Source: Slackia isoflavoniconvertens
Lineage (GTDB): Bacteria; Actinomycetota; Coriobacteriia; Coriobacteriales; Eggerthellaceae
Assembly: GCF_003725955.1 (NCBI RefSeq)
Contig: NZ_QIBZ01000003.1
Location: 1 to 64,000, forward strand
Direction: 5' to 3'
DNA length: 64,000 nucleotides
Shown here one piece after another: positions 52,272 through 60,981 of this stretch. The first letter of the stretch is position 1. The number at the start of each line of letters is the position of its first letter. A program made the position numbers and the translations under genes. The notes under the pieces are model-generated. The model was not told the origin of the DNA. It did no database searches and was given only the letters and a program-made list of their open reading frames with translations.

Positions 52272-53189
52272 ATGCTTCGCCCGAAATTCGATTCGACGTT
52301 CTTTGTGGCGTTCAAACTCACCCACGAGGCGCTCGACGCCGCGCTGAAAAAGGCGAGCGAGCTCAATATCACGCAGTATCGCGTGCTCGTGAAACTGCTC
52401 ACGGCGGGAACTGCCGGCCTGCCGCAGAAAGACGTGAGCGCGCTTCTCGATTTGAAGCCCAATGTCGTTACCCAAGCCATCAACACGCTTGAAGAACGCG
52501 GGCTCGCCCTGCGCGCAAACGGCGCGACCGACAAACGCTTTCGCCGCGCCCGTGCCACCTCCGCCGGCGGCGAGCATGTGGCACACGTGAATGCGGCAAT
52601 TGTCGAGGAGCTCTACGACCTGTTCCCGACCGATAATGCCGCCTGGCGTAAGATTTTGGAGGCGTCCATCGCCGCCGGCGCTGACATCGACCCGCCGCTC
52701 TCTCCCGATTTCGCTGAAAAATACCCGGCGTCGCGCACGCTCGTTTCCATTGAGCTGGTGCGCTTAGCTATCGAGCGCGGCCTGAAAGAGACCTGCGGGG
52801 CGCCGCTTTCCGACTGCCTGGTGATGATGCGTCTTGGCGAGGCGACGCGACCCCTGCGCGTCAACGATATCGGCGAATCGCTCGAAATGCCCACGGCAAA
52901 CGTGACCCGCGCAGTCGACCGGCTCGCGCAACGCGGCTGGGTGAAGCGCATGGGAAGCGAGCGCGATCGCAAGGCCGTCTTTGTCGTGCCCACCGAAGAT
53001 GGGGAATTCCAGGAACGCATTATCAGTGAAAAATCAAACGAGCTCGCAGAGGAGCTTCTTTGGAGCAAACTCACGCCAGCCGACCAGGAAGCCATCGGCG
53101 ATGTGGGATCGGTGGTTATCGACGGCTTGCGCCGCCGCCGCGCCGAAGAGCGCAACGTGGGTTTTGCCGACCTGCGACCGATCGACTAG
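52272..53189 (+). CDS. Tandem MarR-type transcription regulator
   Basis: Two winged-helix MarR-like units in one chain of about 305 residues. First unit: LNITQYRVLVKLLTAG, KDVSALLDLKPNVVTQAINTLEERGL with a wing ATDKRFRRARAT (about 30-110). Second: SDCLVMMRLGEATRPLRVNDIGESLEMPTANVTRAVDRLAQRGW with wing SERDRKAVFVV (about 175-260). MarR proteins are normally single-unit homodimers, so this is probably a pseudo-dimer. The ATG at 52272 follows AAGAAGGA; a TTG at 52236 is possible but less likely. It is divergent from nrdD, 660 bases away. Ligand and targets unknown. Confidence 0.85.
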   Translation: MLRPKFDSTFFVAFKLTHEALDAALKKASELNITQYRVLVKLLTAGTAGLPQKDVSALLDLKPNVVTQAINTLEERGLALRANGATDKRFRRARATSAGGEHVAHVNAAIVEELYDLFPTDNAAWRKILEASIAAGADIDPPLSPDFAEKYPASRTLVSIELVRLAIERGLKETCGAPLSDCLVMMRLGEATRPLRVNDIGESLEMPTANVTRAVDRLAQRGWVKRMGSERDRKAVFVVPTEDGEFQERIISEKSNELAEELLWSKLTPADQEAIGDVGSVVIDGLRRRRAEERNVGFADLRPID

Positions 53190-53325
53190 GGACTAAGCGA
53201 AAAGAGACGTAGCCGAAAAGCTGAGTTATGCAGAGCCCCTATTGGGGTGTCGGCAGAAGCGATTGGAGAGCTTTCCGAGCTTGGTCCCAATTTGGTCCCC
53301 ACGTAGCGCACATTTGGCGCACAAA

Positions 53326-53356
53326 CAAAAAGGTCAGAGCACATAAGGCTCTGACC
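53326..53356 (-). terminator. Intrinsic terminator of the tRNA-Pro/tRNA-Gly transcript
   Basis: Minus strand: nine-base perfect stem GGTCAGAGC / GCTCTGACC followed by TTTTTGTTT, 11 bases after the CCA of tRNA-Gly. Confidence 0.92.
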
Positions 53357-53367
53357 TGGCGTTTTAA

Positions 53368-53441
53368 TGGAGCGGGTGACGGGAATCGAACCCGCGTTAG
53401 AAGCTTGGAAGGCTTCAGTTCTACCATTGAACCACACCCGC
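53368..53441 (-). tRNA. tRNA-Gly (anticodon TCC)
   Basis: 74-base cloverleaf on the minus strand: acceptor GCGGGTG/CACCCGC, D-arm GGTTCAATGGTAGAAC, anticodon stem GAAGC/GCTTC around loop CTTCCAA (anticodon TCC), T-arm GGTTCGATTCC and encoded CCA after discriminator T. Reads GGA and GGG codons. Three bases after tRNA-Pro on the same transcript. Confidence 0.97.
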
Positions 53442-53444
53442 ATA

Positions 53445-53521
53445 TGGTCGGGACGACAGGATTCGAACCTGCGACATCCTGCTCCCAAAGCAGGCGCGCT
53501 ACCAAACTGCGCCACGTCCCG
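53445..53521 (-). tRNA. tRNA-Pro (anticodon TGG)
   Basis: 77-base cloverleaf on the minus strand: acceptor CGGGACG/CGTCCCG, D-arm GCGCAGTTTGGTAGCGC, anticodon stem CCTGC/GCAGG around loop TTTGGGA (anticodon TGG), T-arm GGTTCGAATCC, and encoded CCA. First tRNA of a two-gene transcript with tRNA-Gly. Confidence 0.97.
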
Positions 53522-53540
53522 TCGACCGTTCAGCTTGGCT

Positions 53541-53568
53541 ATTATAACAAAGCGAGGCATATGTTCAA
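53541..53568 (-). promoter_or_regulatory. Promoter of tRNA-Pro/tRNA-Gly
   Basis: Minus strand: -35 TTGAAC (53568-53563), 16-bp spacer, -10 TATAAT (53546-53541), 20 bases before tRNA-Pro. Same spacing as the tRNA-Ala promoter. Confidence 0.85.
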
Positions 53569-53579
53569 GAAAATTTCGT

Positions 53580-54233
53580 TTAATTCGAAAGCGCTTGAAT
53601 CGCCGCCGAAAATTCAGCCACCTCGTGAATAATTTCTGTCGGGTTCTCAACCACAAGTTTTTCCTCGGGGAACATGCCCCACGTAACCGCAAGGGTCTTG
53701 CAGCCGGCAGCATTGCCCGCCGCGATGTCAAACGGGGAATCGCCCACATAGACGCATTCCTCGGGCTGCGCGCCCATACGCTCGCAGCCCAGCAGAATCG
53801 GCGCCGGATCGGGCTTATGTTTCGCGCAATCGTCGGCGCCGATAAGGCACCCGAGATACGGAGCCGCCCCAACCACCTGAAGCCCACGCCATGCGAGCGC
53901 ATGCATTTTCGAGGTCACCACGCCCATCTCGAAGCCCTCCGCACGAAGAGCCGCCAATTCGTCGACGATTCCCGGAAACGCCCTTATGAGTTGGTCGTGC
54001 GTTGCTTCATTATGGGAACGATATGCCTTCAGCAAGCGCTGCTGCTCTTCAACATTGCGCGCGAAGTCGAGCATTTGCGTCGCGAGAGGCTGGCCAACCT
54101 TCGCCATATATTCCGCCTCGGAAAACTGCTTTCCCAGCACTTCTTGCGTGGCGTGTTTGAAACTTTCGAGAATCATGTTGTAGGTATCGACAAGCGTGCC
54201 ATCGTTGTCGAGCAAAATCGTGGTTAGCGCCAC
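53580..54233 (-). CDS. HAD-superfamily phosphatase, PpaX/Gph-like
   Basis: Haloacid dehalogenase-like hydrolase; relatives hydrolyse phosphoglycolate or pyrophosphate. Motif I LLDNDGTLVDT with the nucleophile Asp9-type pair, a helical cap (about 15-80), motif II VVTSK, motif III Lys in KHKPDPAPILL, and motif IV YVGDSPFDIAAG. 217 residues, family length. ATG after AGAAAGAAGATACA, moderate. A stand-alone gene facing the tRNAs. The physiological substrate cannot be inferred. Confidence 0.9.
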   Translation of the reverse strand: MALTTILLDNDGTLVDTYNMILESFKHATQEVLGKQFSEAEYMAKVGQPLATQMLDFARNVEEQQRLLKAYRSHNEATHDQLIRAFPGIVDELAALRAEGFEMGVVTSKMHALAWRGLQVVGAAPYLGCLIGADDCAKHKPDPAPILLGCERMGAQPEECVYVGDSPFDIAAGNAAGCKTLAVTWGMFPEEKLVVENPTEIIHEVAEFSAAIQALSN

Positions 54234-54473
54234 TGTATCTTCTTTCTAATCGCGTTGCTTTCTTCTAAATCGGTATCCAAACGAATCGACCCTCGCCGCC
54301 GTGGAAACCCCAATGTACTTCCCTTCGCCTCGCAACGACAGTTCTACCATTGCCGTGCCCGCGCGCCCCCCAAGGCCGCATGCACCGGCGCGATGCCGTA
54401 TTATTGCACCACCATATACGAACCACCGCCGCCGCGCGTGTACGTGGCGAGCTTTCCGCGATAGGAGCATGAC

Positions 54474-54920
54474 ATGAGGGCTTTGGTACAGCGCGCCACG
54501 CGCGCAAGCGTGACGGTTGAGGGCGAAACGATTGGCGCCATCAACGACGGATTCCTGATTCTGCTCGGCGTCGGACACGAAGATACCGAAGCGCAGGCCG
54601 ACAAGTTGTGGAGCAAGATTTCGAAAATGCGCATTTTCGAGGACGAGAACGGCAAGACCAACCTAAGTCTTGCGGACGTGCGCGGCGAAGTGCTCGTAGT
54701 GAGCCAATTCACGCTCTACGCGAACTGCAAGCGCGGCAACCGTCCGTCGTTTACCGAAGCAGGCGCACCCGATGAAGCAAATCGCCTTTACGAGTACTTC
54801 GCAAGCCTCGTCGCGCGCGATTTGGGCCACGTGGAAACAGGATCGTTCGGCGCAATGATGCAAGTCGAGCTCGTCAATGACGGCCCATTCACCATTTGGC
54901 TCGATACCGATACGCTGTAA
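54474..54920 (+). CDS. dtd: D-aminoacyl-tRNA deacylase
   Basis: Proofreading enzyme that removes D-amino acids (and glycine from tRNA-Ala) in the cytoplasm. The cross-subunit active site motifs SQFTLYA (about 78-84) and NRPSF (about 90-94) are present. 148 residues, full length. ATG six bases after AGGAG. Single gene; the 240 bases upstream hold no other gene I can support. Confidence 0.97.
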   Translation: MRALVQRATRASVTVEGETIGAINDGFLILLGVGHEDTEAQADKLWSKISKMRIFEDENGKTNLSLADVRGEVLVVSQFTLYANCKRGNRPSFTEAGAPDEANRLYEYFASLVARDLGHVETGSFGAMMQVELVNDGPFTIWLDTDTL

Positions 54921-55109
54921 AGCAAAAGCTTGCTCGCCGCCCCTCTCACCCGCGCTACAAGCGCATAAGGCGCACAGCATGCAGGTAGCGCCTGCGCAAC
55001 AACGCAGAATGACAAGCGTCAAACAACGAATCGACCAGGACATGCGGCTTCTGCCAAACGGCGGCGCCCACATTCACGCGCGCTGCGCAGATGGCGCCCA
55101 CAACCCAAA

Positions 55110-55137
55110 AAGAAAGGAGCCAATCGGCTCCTTTCTT
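55110..55137 (-). terminator. Intrinsic terminator of trpS
   Basis: Twelve-base perfect stem AAGAAAGGAGCC / GGCTCCTTTCTT around a GATT loop, followed on the minus strand by TTTGGG after the TT-rich end of the stem; 45 bases past the trpS stop. The rest of the 54921-55182 gap has short GC-rich repeats but no gene. Confidence 0.85.
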
Positions 55138-55182
55138 GCATCGCAATTATTTTCGACGCGAACGCGGGGCGCTTTTTTCCGC

Positions 55183-56232
55183 CTAGTACACCATGCCCAT
55201 GGCTTCTTGCACTTCACCAAGCGTTTTCTCGGCAACTTCGTTTGCACGACGATTGCCCTCATGCAGCACGTCTTTCACATAATCGAGATCGGCCTCGAAC
55301 TGGTGACGGCGCTCGCGAATGGGCTCGAAGTAATTATTCACGGCCTCAGTCGTGTATTTCTTCAGCTGGCCCGAACCGCCCATGCCGATTTCCTCGGCGA
55401 TTTCCGCAGCATCACGACCAGTGCAAATAGCCGCCGTAGAAAGCAGGCCCGACACGCCAGGACGATTCTCGGGGTCGAACGTGATCATGCGCTCGGAGTC
55501 GGTCTGGCTCTTCTTGATGCGCTTGGCGGTTTCTTCGGCCGTCATGGAAATGGAAATGGCATTGCCGTAGCTCTTTGACATCTTGCGACCGTCGAGGCCT
55601 GGAAGCAGCGGCACGTCAGAGAGCAGTGCGTCGACCTCGGGGAACACCTTGCCATAGCGGTTGTTGAAACGACGGGCAATGGTGCGCGTGAGCTCGATGT
55701 GGGGCAGCTGGTCGCGGCCAACCGGCACCACGTTGCCCTTGCAAAACAGAATGTCGCATGCCTGATGGACGGGATAGGTGAGCAGAAGGCCCGTGAGCTC
55801 GTGGCCCGACGCCTCCATCTCGGCCTTCACCGTGGGGTTGCGCTGCAGCTCGGCCTCGCTCACGAGCGAAAGAAAGGGCAGCATGAGCTGGTTGCACGCC
55901 GGCACTGCAGAGTGGCAGTAAATCATGGTCTTGTTCGGATCGAGGCCGCACGCCAAGTAATCCATGACCATGTTATACACGTTGTCCTGAATATGCTCGG
56001 TAGTGTCGCGGTCGGTAATAACCTGGTAGTCAGCAATGAGCACATTGGTGCGGCAGCCTTTTTCCTGCAGCTCGACACGGCCTTTCAGCGTGCCGAAATA
56101 GTGGCCCAAATGCAGGCGGCCCGTGGGGCGGTCGCCCGTGAGCATGGTGTATTTCTCGGGGTGGACCTCGAGGTCTGCGGCAATTTCGTCACTGCGCTTC
56201 GATGCCGCTTCGTAGCTTCCTTCGTTGGCCAT
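55183..56232 (-). CDS. trpS: Tryptophanyl-tRNA synthetase
   Basis: Class I synthetase charging tRNA-Trp. HIGH-type motif is HLGH in RPTGRLHLGHYFGTLKG (about 41-44) and the KMSKS loop is GRKMSKSYGNAI (about 219-223). 349 residues with YPVHQACDILFCKGNVVPVG, the conserved ATP/Trp-binding core. ATG follows AAAGGG. No T-box leader is visible in the 150 bases upstream, where the divergent YigZ gene begins. Confidence 0.97.
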   Translation of the reverse strand: MANEGSYEAASKRSDEIAADLEVHPEKYTMLTGDRPTGRLHLGHYFGTLKGRVELQEKGCRTNVLIADYQVITDRDTTEHIQDNVYNMVMDYLACGLDPNKTMIYCHSAVPACNQLMLPFLSLVSEAELQRNPTVKAEMEASGHELTGLLLTYPVHQACDILFCKGNVVPVGRDQLPHIELTRTIARRFNNRYGKVFPEVDALLSDVPLLPGLDGRKMSKSYGNAISISMTAEETAKRIKKSQTDSERMITFDPENRPGVSGLLSTAAICTGRDAAEIAEEIGMGGSGQLKKYTTEAVNNYFEPIRERRHQFEADLDYVKDVLHEGNRRANEVAEKTLGEVQEAMGMVY

Positions 56233-56371
56233 AATGGGCCCTTTCTATTCACGATTAATAAAAACGATTTATCAGCGAGTCGCGCGCTGGAAGCATCGCG
56301 ACCCTATCTCGAACTTTGCTATGGTACCACGACTTTCCCTGGCAAAAACGGCAAGGGCCGCTCCACCATGG

Positions 56372-56377
56372 TATAGT
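56372..56377 (+). promoter_or_regulatory. -10 element adjacent to the YigZ start
   Basis: TATAGT ends seven bases before the likely ATG (56385), so transcription would begin at or next to the start codon. No ribosome binding site lies between, which points to a leaderless mRNA. The -35 region is weak. Confidence 0.45.
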
Positions 56378-56384
56378 TGCATGC

Positions 56385-57020
56385 ATGAGTTCTTACACCA
56401 CCATTGACGGACGTGCCGTCGCAGAAATCGAAGAGAAGAAGAGTCGCTTCATCGCAAGCCTCGCACATGTCGAGACTGAAGAAGAAGCACTCGCGTTCCT
56501 TGACGAAATTCGCGTCGCCAACCGCATGGCGCGCCACAATGTGTACGCTTACGTGCTCCGCGAGGGTGGCGCAGGCGCAGCTGGCCGTGTGCGCTACTCA
56601 GACGACGGCGAGCCACAGAAAACCGCCGGCATGCCAACGCTTGAAGCGCTGCAACATGCGGGGCTCACCGATGTGATTTGCGTGGTCACTCGCTATTTCG
56701 GCGGCGTGCTCCTGGGCACGGGCGGGCTTGTGCGCGCCTACACGGGCGCCACGCAGGCGGGCATCGAAGCCGCAACGAAAGTCGTGGTGTCGAGCTGCGT
56801 CGATATTTCCGTACGCATCGAATACCCGCTCTACGATCAAATGCTCCGCATCGCCTCCGACTGCGGCGCAAAAGTGCTCGATACGCAATACGCCGAAGCG
56901 GTCACGCTCAAGCTGCGCATGCTCGACGGCACCCAGCAACCCCTGCTCGACAAAATCACCGAGCTGTGCCGAGGCCAAGAACGGGTCGAAGTCAGCGACC
57001 CCATCGACGCGATGTTTTAA
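56385..57020 (+). CDS. YigZ/IMPACT-family protein
   Basis: Conserved two-domain protein of unknown biochemical role, related to the N-terminal part of eukaryotic IMPACT. The N-domain has EIEEKKSRFIASLAHV, ARHNVYAYVLREG and YSDDGEPQKTAGMPTLEAL; the family glycine-rich motif RYFGGVLLGTGGLVRAYT follows, and the C-terminal ferredoxin-like domain runs from about 140. Start at 56385 (MSSYTTIDG); ATG at 56381 is out of frame. 211 residues. It may be translated from a leaderless message. Confidence 0.9.
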   Translation: MSSYTTIDGRAVAEIEEKKSRFIASLAHVETEEEALAFLDEIRVANRMARHNVYAYVLREGGAGAAGRVRYSDDGEPQKTAGMPTLEALQHAGLTDVICVVTRYFGGVLLGTGGLVRAYTGATQAGIEAATKVVVSSCVDISVRIEYPLYDQMLRIASDCGAKVLDTQYAEAVTLKLRMLDGTQQPLLDKITELCRGQERVEVSDPIDAMF

Positions 57021-57151
57021 AAAACCGGCCTTGAGCGAAACCCTCTCGAGCCAATCTCGCAGGACATGAAGCCGGCCCGTCCCATAATCCCATTTTGCAG
57101 AAATGCCCCATCAGCCAGCACGGCAGAAGCTTGCCCTTATCGCGTTTTCGC

Positions 57152-58984
57152 CTACTCCACGCCCAGCGCTTCAGCGAGCTCAAGCCACTCGTCTTCCATG
57201 GCTTCTTTTTTGGCCTTCAAGTCATTGAGTTCGGCCTGCAGTTCGCCTAGGCGCACAAAGTCGGTCGGGTCGGCGGCAGCCATCTCGGCCTCTTTCGCCT
57301 TCACCTTATCGCCCGCGGTACCCATTTTGCGGTTGATGCTCGCCAGGCGCTTCTTCATCTCGCGAAGCTCTTGGTTCGAATACTTCGGGGCCTCATCGGC
57401 ACCCGCCGCAGACGCAGGCGCTTCTTTGTTAACCTGACCAGCGATTTCGGCAAACGAGCGACCGCCCGAGCGCACAGCGTCGCGCTCATCGAGGAGCTCG
57501 AGGTATTCGTCCACACCGCGCGGGCAATGGCGCAAGTGGCCGTCGATCAGCGCGAACTGGTCGTCGGTCACGCGCTCCATCAAATAGCGATCGTGCGTCA
57601 CCATGACGAGCGTGCCCGCCCATGTATCGAGCAAATCCTCCAATACGGCAAGCATATCGGTGTCAAGGTCGTTGCCCGGCTCGTCGAGAATGAGCACATT
57701 AGGTTCTTCCAGAAGAATGAGCAGCAGCTGCAAACGGCGCTTTTGACCGCCCGACAAATCTTCGATACGCGTATACAAGTGCTTCGACGAAAAGCCGAGA
57801 CGTTCGAGCAGCTTGGCGGGCGTGGTTTCCTTTCCGTCGACCACAATGCGGCTCTTGTGGCGCGAGAGCACCTCGGTCACGCGATATTTTCCCAGCTCGT
57901 TCAATTCATCAAGGCGCTGGGAGAGCACAGCGAACTTCACGGTTTTGCCGATTTTCACAAAGCCCGAGCTCGGACGCAACGAGCCGTCGAGCACCGAAAG
58001 CAGCGTGGTTTTGCCGGCGCCGTTTTCGCCCAGAATGCCGTAGCGGTCGCCCGGCCCCACGTGCCAGTCGATATGGTCGAGCACCGTTTTGTCGCCGAAT
58101 TTCTCGGTGACGTTCGTGAATTCAACCACTTGCTTGCCCAAACGCTGCATGGCCATAGCGCGCAACTCGAGAGTATTGCGCACAGGAGGCTCGCCAGCGA
58201 TAAGCTCCTCGGCGAGCGCCACGTGAAATTTCGGCTTGGTTGAACGGGCTCGGGCACCGCGCGAAAGCCACGCAAGCTCTTTGCGCATGAGGTTTTGGCG
58301 GCGCTCCTCAGTCACACGCTCGATGCGCTCGCGCTCGACACGCTGCAGCACATAGGCGGAATAGCCGCCCTCGAACGGCTCGACTTTGCCGTCGTGCACT
58401 TCCCACATGCCCGTGCATACCTCGTCGAGGAACCAGCGATCGTGCGTGACGCACAAAAGCGCGCCGGAATTACGCTGCCAGCGGCTATTGAGATGCCGCG
58501 CAAGCCACGCAATGGCGCGAATGTCCAAGTGGTTGGTGGACTCGTCCATCATGATGACGTCGTAATCGCCGATAAGCAGGCGCGTAAGATCGACTCTTCG
58601 TCGCTGGCCGCCCGAAAGCGTTCCAACCTTCGCGTTCCAATCGATATCAGCGATGAGCTCAGAGATAATCTCACGAATGCGAGGGTCGCTCGCCCACTCG
58701 TACTCGGGCGCGTCGCCCACCACCGAATAGCCCACGGTGGCGTCGTCGGAAAGCGAATCGGTTTGGCCGAGCACGCCGACGGTGAGCCCGCGCGTGCGGC
58801 GCACAAGCCCGCCCTCAAGCTCGATTTGCCCGGCGAGCACGCCAAGCAGCGTCGATTTTCCGTCGCCGTTCTTCCCGACAATGCCGATGCGATCGCCTTC
58901 GTGCACGCCGAGCGTTACATAGTCGAGCACAAGCTTTGCGGGAAATTCGAGATGGGCGCCTTCGCACCCCATAAGAAACGCCAC
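57152..58984 (-). CDS. ABC-F family ATPase (Uup-like)
   Basis: Soluble twin-ATPase without membrane domains; ABC-F proteins bind the ribosome E-site and help stalled or unusual translation, some giving antibiotic protection. First ATPase: GKNGDGKST, LSGGQRRRVDLTRLL, MMDESTNHLD. Linker about 215-290 with ERVTEERRQNLMRKELAW. Second: GENGAGKTT, LSGGQKRRLQLLLILLEEP, LDEPGNDLD. A C-terminal coiled coil (about 545-610, KVKAKEAEMAAADPTDFV) is the Uup-type DNA-binding extension. GTG at 58984 is seven bases after AAAGGA. General housekeeping member rather than a clear resistance factor. Confidence 0.92.
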   Translation of the reverse strand: MAFLMGCEGAHLEFPAKLVLDYVTLGVHEGDRIGIVGKNGDGKSTLLGVLAGQIELEGGLVRRTRGLTVGVLGQTDSLSDDATVGYSVVGDAPEYEWASDPRIREIISELIADIDWNAKVGTLSGGQRRRVDLTRLLIGDYDVIMMDESTNHLDIRAIAWLARHLNSRWQRNSGALLCVTHDRWFLDEVCTGMWEVHDGKVEPFEGGYSAYVLQRVERERIERVTEERRQNLMRKELAWLSRGARARSTKPKFHVALAEELIAGEPPVRNTLELRAMAMQRLGKQVVEFTNVTEKFGDKTVLDHIDWHVGPGDRYGILGENGAGKTTLLSVLDGSLRPSSGFVKIGKTVKFAVLSQRLDELNELGKYRVTEVLSRHKSRIVVDGKETTPAKLLERLGFSSKHLYTRIEDLSGGQKRRLQLLLILLEEPNVLILDEPGNDLDTDMLAVLEDLLDTWAGTLVMVTHDRYLMERVTDDQFALIDGHLRHCPRGVDEYLELLDERDAVRSGGRSFAEIAGQVNKEAPASAAGADEAPKYSNQELREMKKRLASINRKMGTAGDKVKAKEAEMAAADPTDFVRLGELQAELNDLKAKKEAMEDEWLELAEALGVE

Positions 58985-59035
58985 CGATGGGTCCTTTCTT
59001 TTCGCGTAACCCGTCGATGATAGCACGCAAAGGCG

Positions 59036-60361
59036 CTAATACACCGGGCCGATGATCTCCACCTCAAGAAGATCGCCAACCTGCACAGGCGCCGCCCCGC
59101 CTCCCGACGGCATCATGAACAGGGCATTCGCGGCATTTGCCGCAGGCGTGCCCCAATGGCCACGCACTGGGCGCACTTCCAGCCGACCCTCGGCAGAAAC
59201 CAACAAGCTCATGGGCTTGAGCCCGAAGAACACATCGGTCGGACCCGTGGCCTCTGGGGGACGGCCCTCCCCAGCAGGCTTCTTTTCTTTCTCAGATTGA
59301 ATATCAGCAGCGCCGCCGCGGCGAGGGGCAGGCATTTCTTCTACAAGCGTCGCCTTCACGGCGATGGGAGCCGAGTTGAGCGAAAGCGCCGCGCGAATAA
59401 GCGGCCGCAAATAGAAGCCGAGCGTAACGGCTGCGCCCGTCGACGGGCCCGATATACCCACGATAGGCACGCCATCGACCATGGCGTAGGAGCTATGGTG
59501 TCCAGGGCCATGGTTGGTTTGGTGGCATATCATCGTGCCGATGCTCTCCATAACCTCGCACGCCCAGTCGCCCGACCCTTTCAACGAGCCCGCGTTGAGC
59601 ACGACGATATCGGCCACGGCGCACGCTTCGCGAATCGCAGCCTCGATAGCCGAGGGGCTATCGGACACGACCTGCATCGGCACGAATTCGCCGCCCCATG
59701 CCTCGGTTTTCATTTTTACAACAAGGGAATTCGTCTCGATGTTTTTGCCCCGTGCGACAAATGCGCTGCCAGGAATTTGAAGCTCGTCGCCCGTAGGGAT
59801 AAACGCCACGCGCGGTTTCGCAAGAACGGGCACGCTCACGACGTTGCCACCCGCAATGCGAGCTGCCACCTCGGGCGTGATTTGCTCGCCGGCATGGGCC
59901 AAAACATCGCCCGCATGCATGCGCGACCCCACGGGGCGGGTGCCCGCGAAACGCTTCGAGGGCGCCGCATCAATTTCAACATGCTGTTCATCTGGAGACA
60001 CCTTTACATGCTCAATGACGATAGCCGTGTCAAACCTCTCGGGCATAGCAACGCCCGTATTCGCGAACTCCCAGTTCACGCCACGCGTCCAAGTAGACGT
60101 GTCCGGCATTTCCCCGCCCTCGAAGTCGTCGTATCGCACCGCGATGGAATCGAGCGCGCAGGTAAGGGCGTTCGGAGCGTCAAACTGCGCCGCAACATCA
60201 CGCGCGAGCACGCGGCCCACCGCATCGGCAACTGCAACCCGCTCGACGCGCAAAGACGACCCCTCTGGGTTGCCCACAACACCCGCAAACCCACTTGCTT
60301 CAAGCATTCGACGCACGGCTTCTTCACGCGCAAGCTCAATATGGTTGGAATGATCCCTCAT
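59036..60361 (-). CDS. Divergent MoeA-like molybdopterin protein
   Basis: MoeA normally inserts molybdenum into adenylylated molybdopterin. The overall order fits: an N-terminal linker, DAPNALTCALDSIAVRYDDF (compare MDGYA), the MoaB-like domain with PTGDELQ, and a C-terminal beta domain ending VGDLLEVEIIGPVY. But the motif usually SGGxSxGxxD is NAGSLKGSGDW, and the usual GLPGNPVS loop is GISGPSTGA after HGPGHHSSYAM. Residues about 355-390 form a polar insert. Start MRDHSNH at 60361 after GAGG. It is probably a paralogue with altered function. 441 residues. Confidence 0.78.
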   Translation of the reverse strand: MRDHSNHIELAREEAVRRMLEASGFAGVVGNPEGSSLRVERVAVADAVGRVLARDVAAQFDAPNALTCALDSIAVRYDDFEGGEMPDTSTWTRGVNWEFANTGVAMPERFDTAIVIEHVKVSPDEQHVEIDAAPSKRFAGTRPVGSRMHAGDVLAHAGEQITPEVAARIAGGNVVSVPVLAKPRVAFIPTGDELQIPGSAFVARGKNIETNSLVVKMKTEAWGGEFVPMQVVSDSPSAIEAAIREACAVADIVVLNAGSLKGSGDWACEVMESIGTMICHQTNHGPGHHSSYAMVDGVPIVGISGPSTGAAVTLGFYLRPLIRAALSLNSAPIAVKATLVEEMPAPRRGGAADIQSEKEKKPAGEGRPPEATGPTDVFFGLKPMSLLVSAEGRLEVRPVRGHWGTPAANAANALFMMPSGGGAAPVQVGDLLEVEIIGPVY

Positions 60362-60489
60362 GTTCGCCTCTTCCAAAATCGAGAAGCCGCCAGCACGCAG
60401 GTGGCAGCAGCTTCGACGAAGGGCCTTCGCCGTTCAAGACGACGGGCCCCTTATTCCATATCGAATGTCCTCAATAGAGAATAAAACAA

Positions 60490-60517
60490 AATCGGCCCCG
60501 TAGGGCCGATTGTTTTT
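60490..60517. terminator. Bidirectional terminator before the thioesterase end
   Basis: Nine-base stem AATCGGCCC / GGGCCGATT around CGTA with GTTTTTT on the plus side and TTTTGTTTT on the minus side. It ends the minus-strand thioesterase transcript 10-30 bases after its stop. Confidence 0.88.
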
Positions 60518-60520
60518 TGA

Positions 60521-60958
60521 CTATTCCGAAGGCTCAAGCACCTGTTGATACATTTCATACAAACTTGGAAGCTCGCGTTTTTGGCTTACCGGCTTGAACG
60601 TTTGCTTATCAACGAGCGTAAGCACCGTTTCCCCGACCACGCAGGGCTTTTCATGCTCAACGTCTTGCCCTTTGCGATAAACCTCACAGGTATACGTGGT
60701 TTTAACGGGAGTCACTTTCGTCACTTTCGTGCGAACGAGAGCTGTGTCGCCGTAGCGAAGCGGCGATCCATACTTCAAATGTACGTCAACCACAGGAGAC
60801 ATGAGCCCTTCAGACTCAATGCGCGCATAGGGATACCCGATTTTCTCAAGAAAGTCGGTGCGAGCAACCTCGAAATACAGCAGGTAATTCGCGTGATACA
60901 CCACGCCCATGGCATCGGTTTCGGCATAGCGCACCGGAATTTCAGTTTCAACAACCAT
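60521..60958 (-). CDS. YbgC-like hotdog-fold acyl-CoA thioesterase
   Basis: Predicted 4-hydroxybenzoyl-CoA-type thioesterase hydrolysing acyl-CoA esters. The catalytic signature is RYAETDAMGVVYHANYLLYF, with the nucleophile Asp in ETDAMG. The central hotdog helix and LRYGDTALVRTKVTKV strands follow. The start MVVETEIP at 60958 comes seven bases after GAAGGG; the longer frame enters the inverted repeat. 145 residues. It is alone between moeA and metA. Confidence 0.92.
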   Translation of the reverse strand: MVVETEIPVRYAETDAMGVVYHANYLLYFEVARTDFLEKIGYPYARIESEGLMSPVVDVHLKYGSPLRYGDTALVRTKVTKVTPVKTTYTCEVYRKGQDVEHEKPCVVGETVLTLVDKQTFKPVSQKRELPSLYEMYQQVLEPSE

Positions 60959-60981
60959 CAAACAACCCTTCAATCGCATCA

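Noticed and set aside
56233-56384. T-box leader upstream of trpS or tyrS
   Set aside because: The conserved T-box sequence (AGGGTGGnACCGCG) is absent upstream of both genes.
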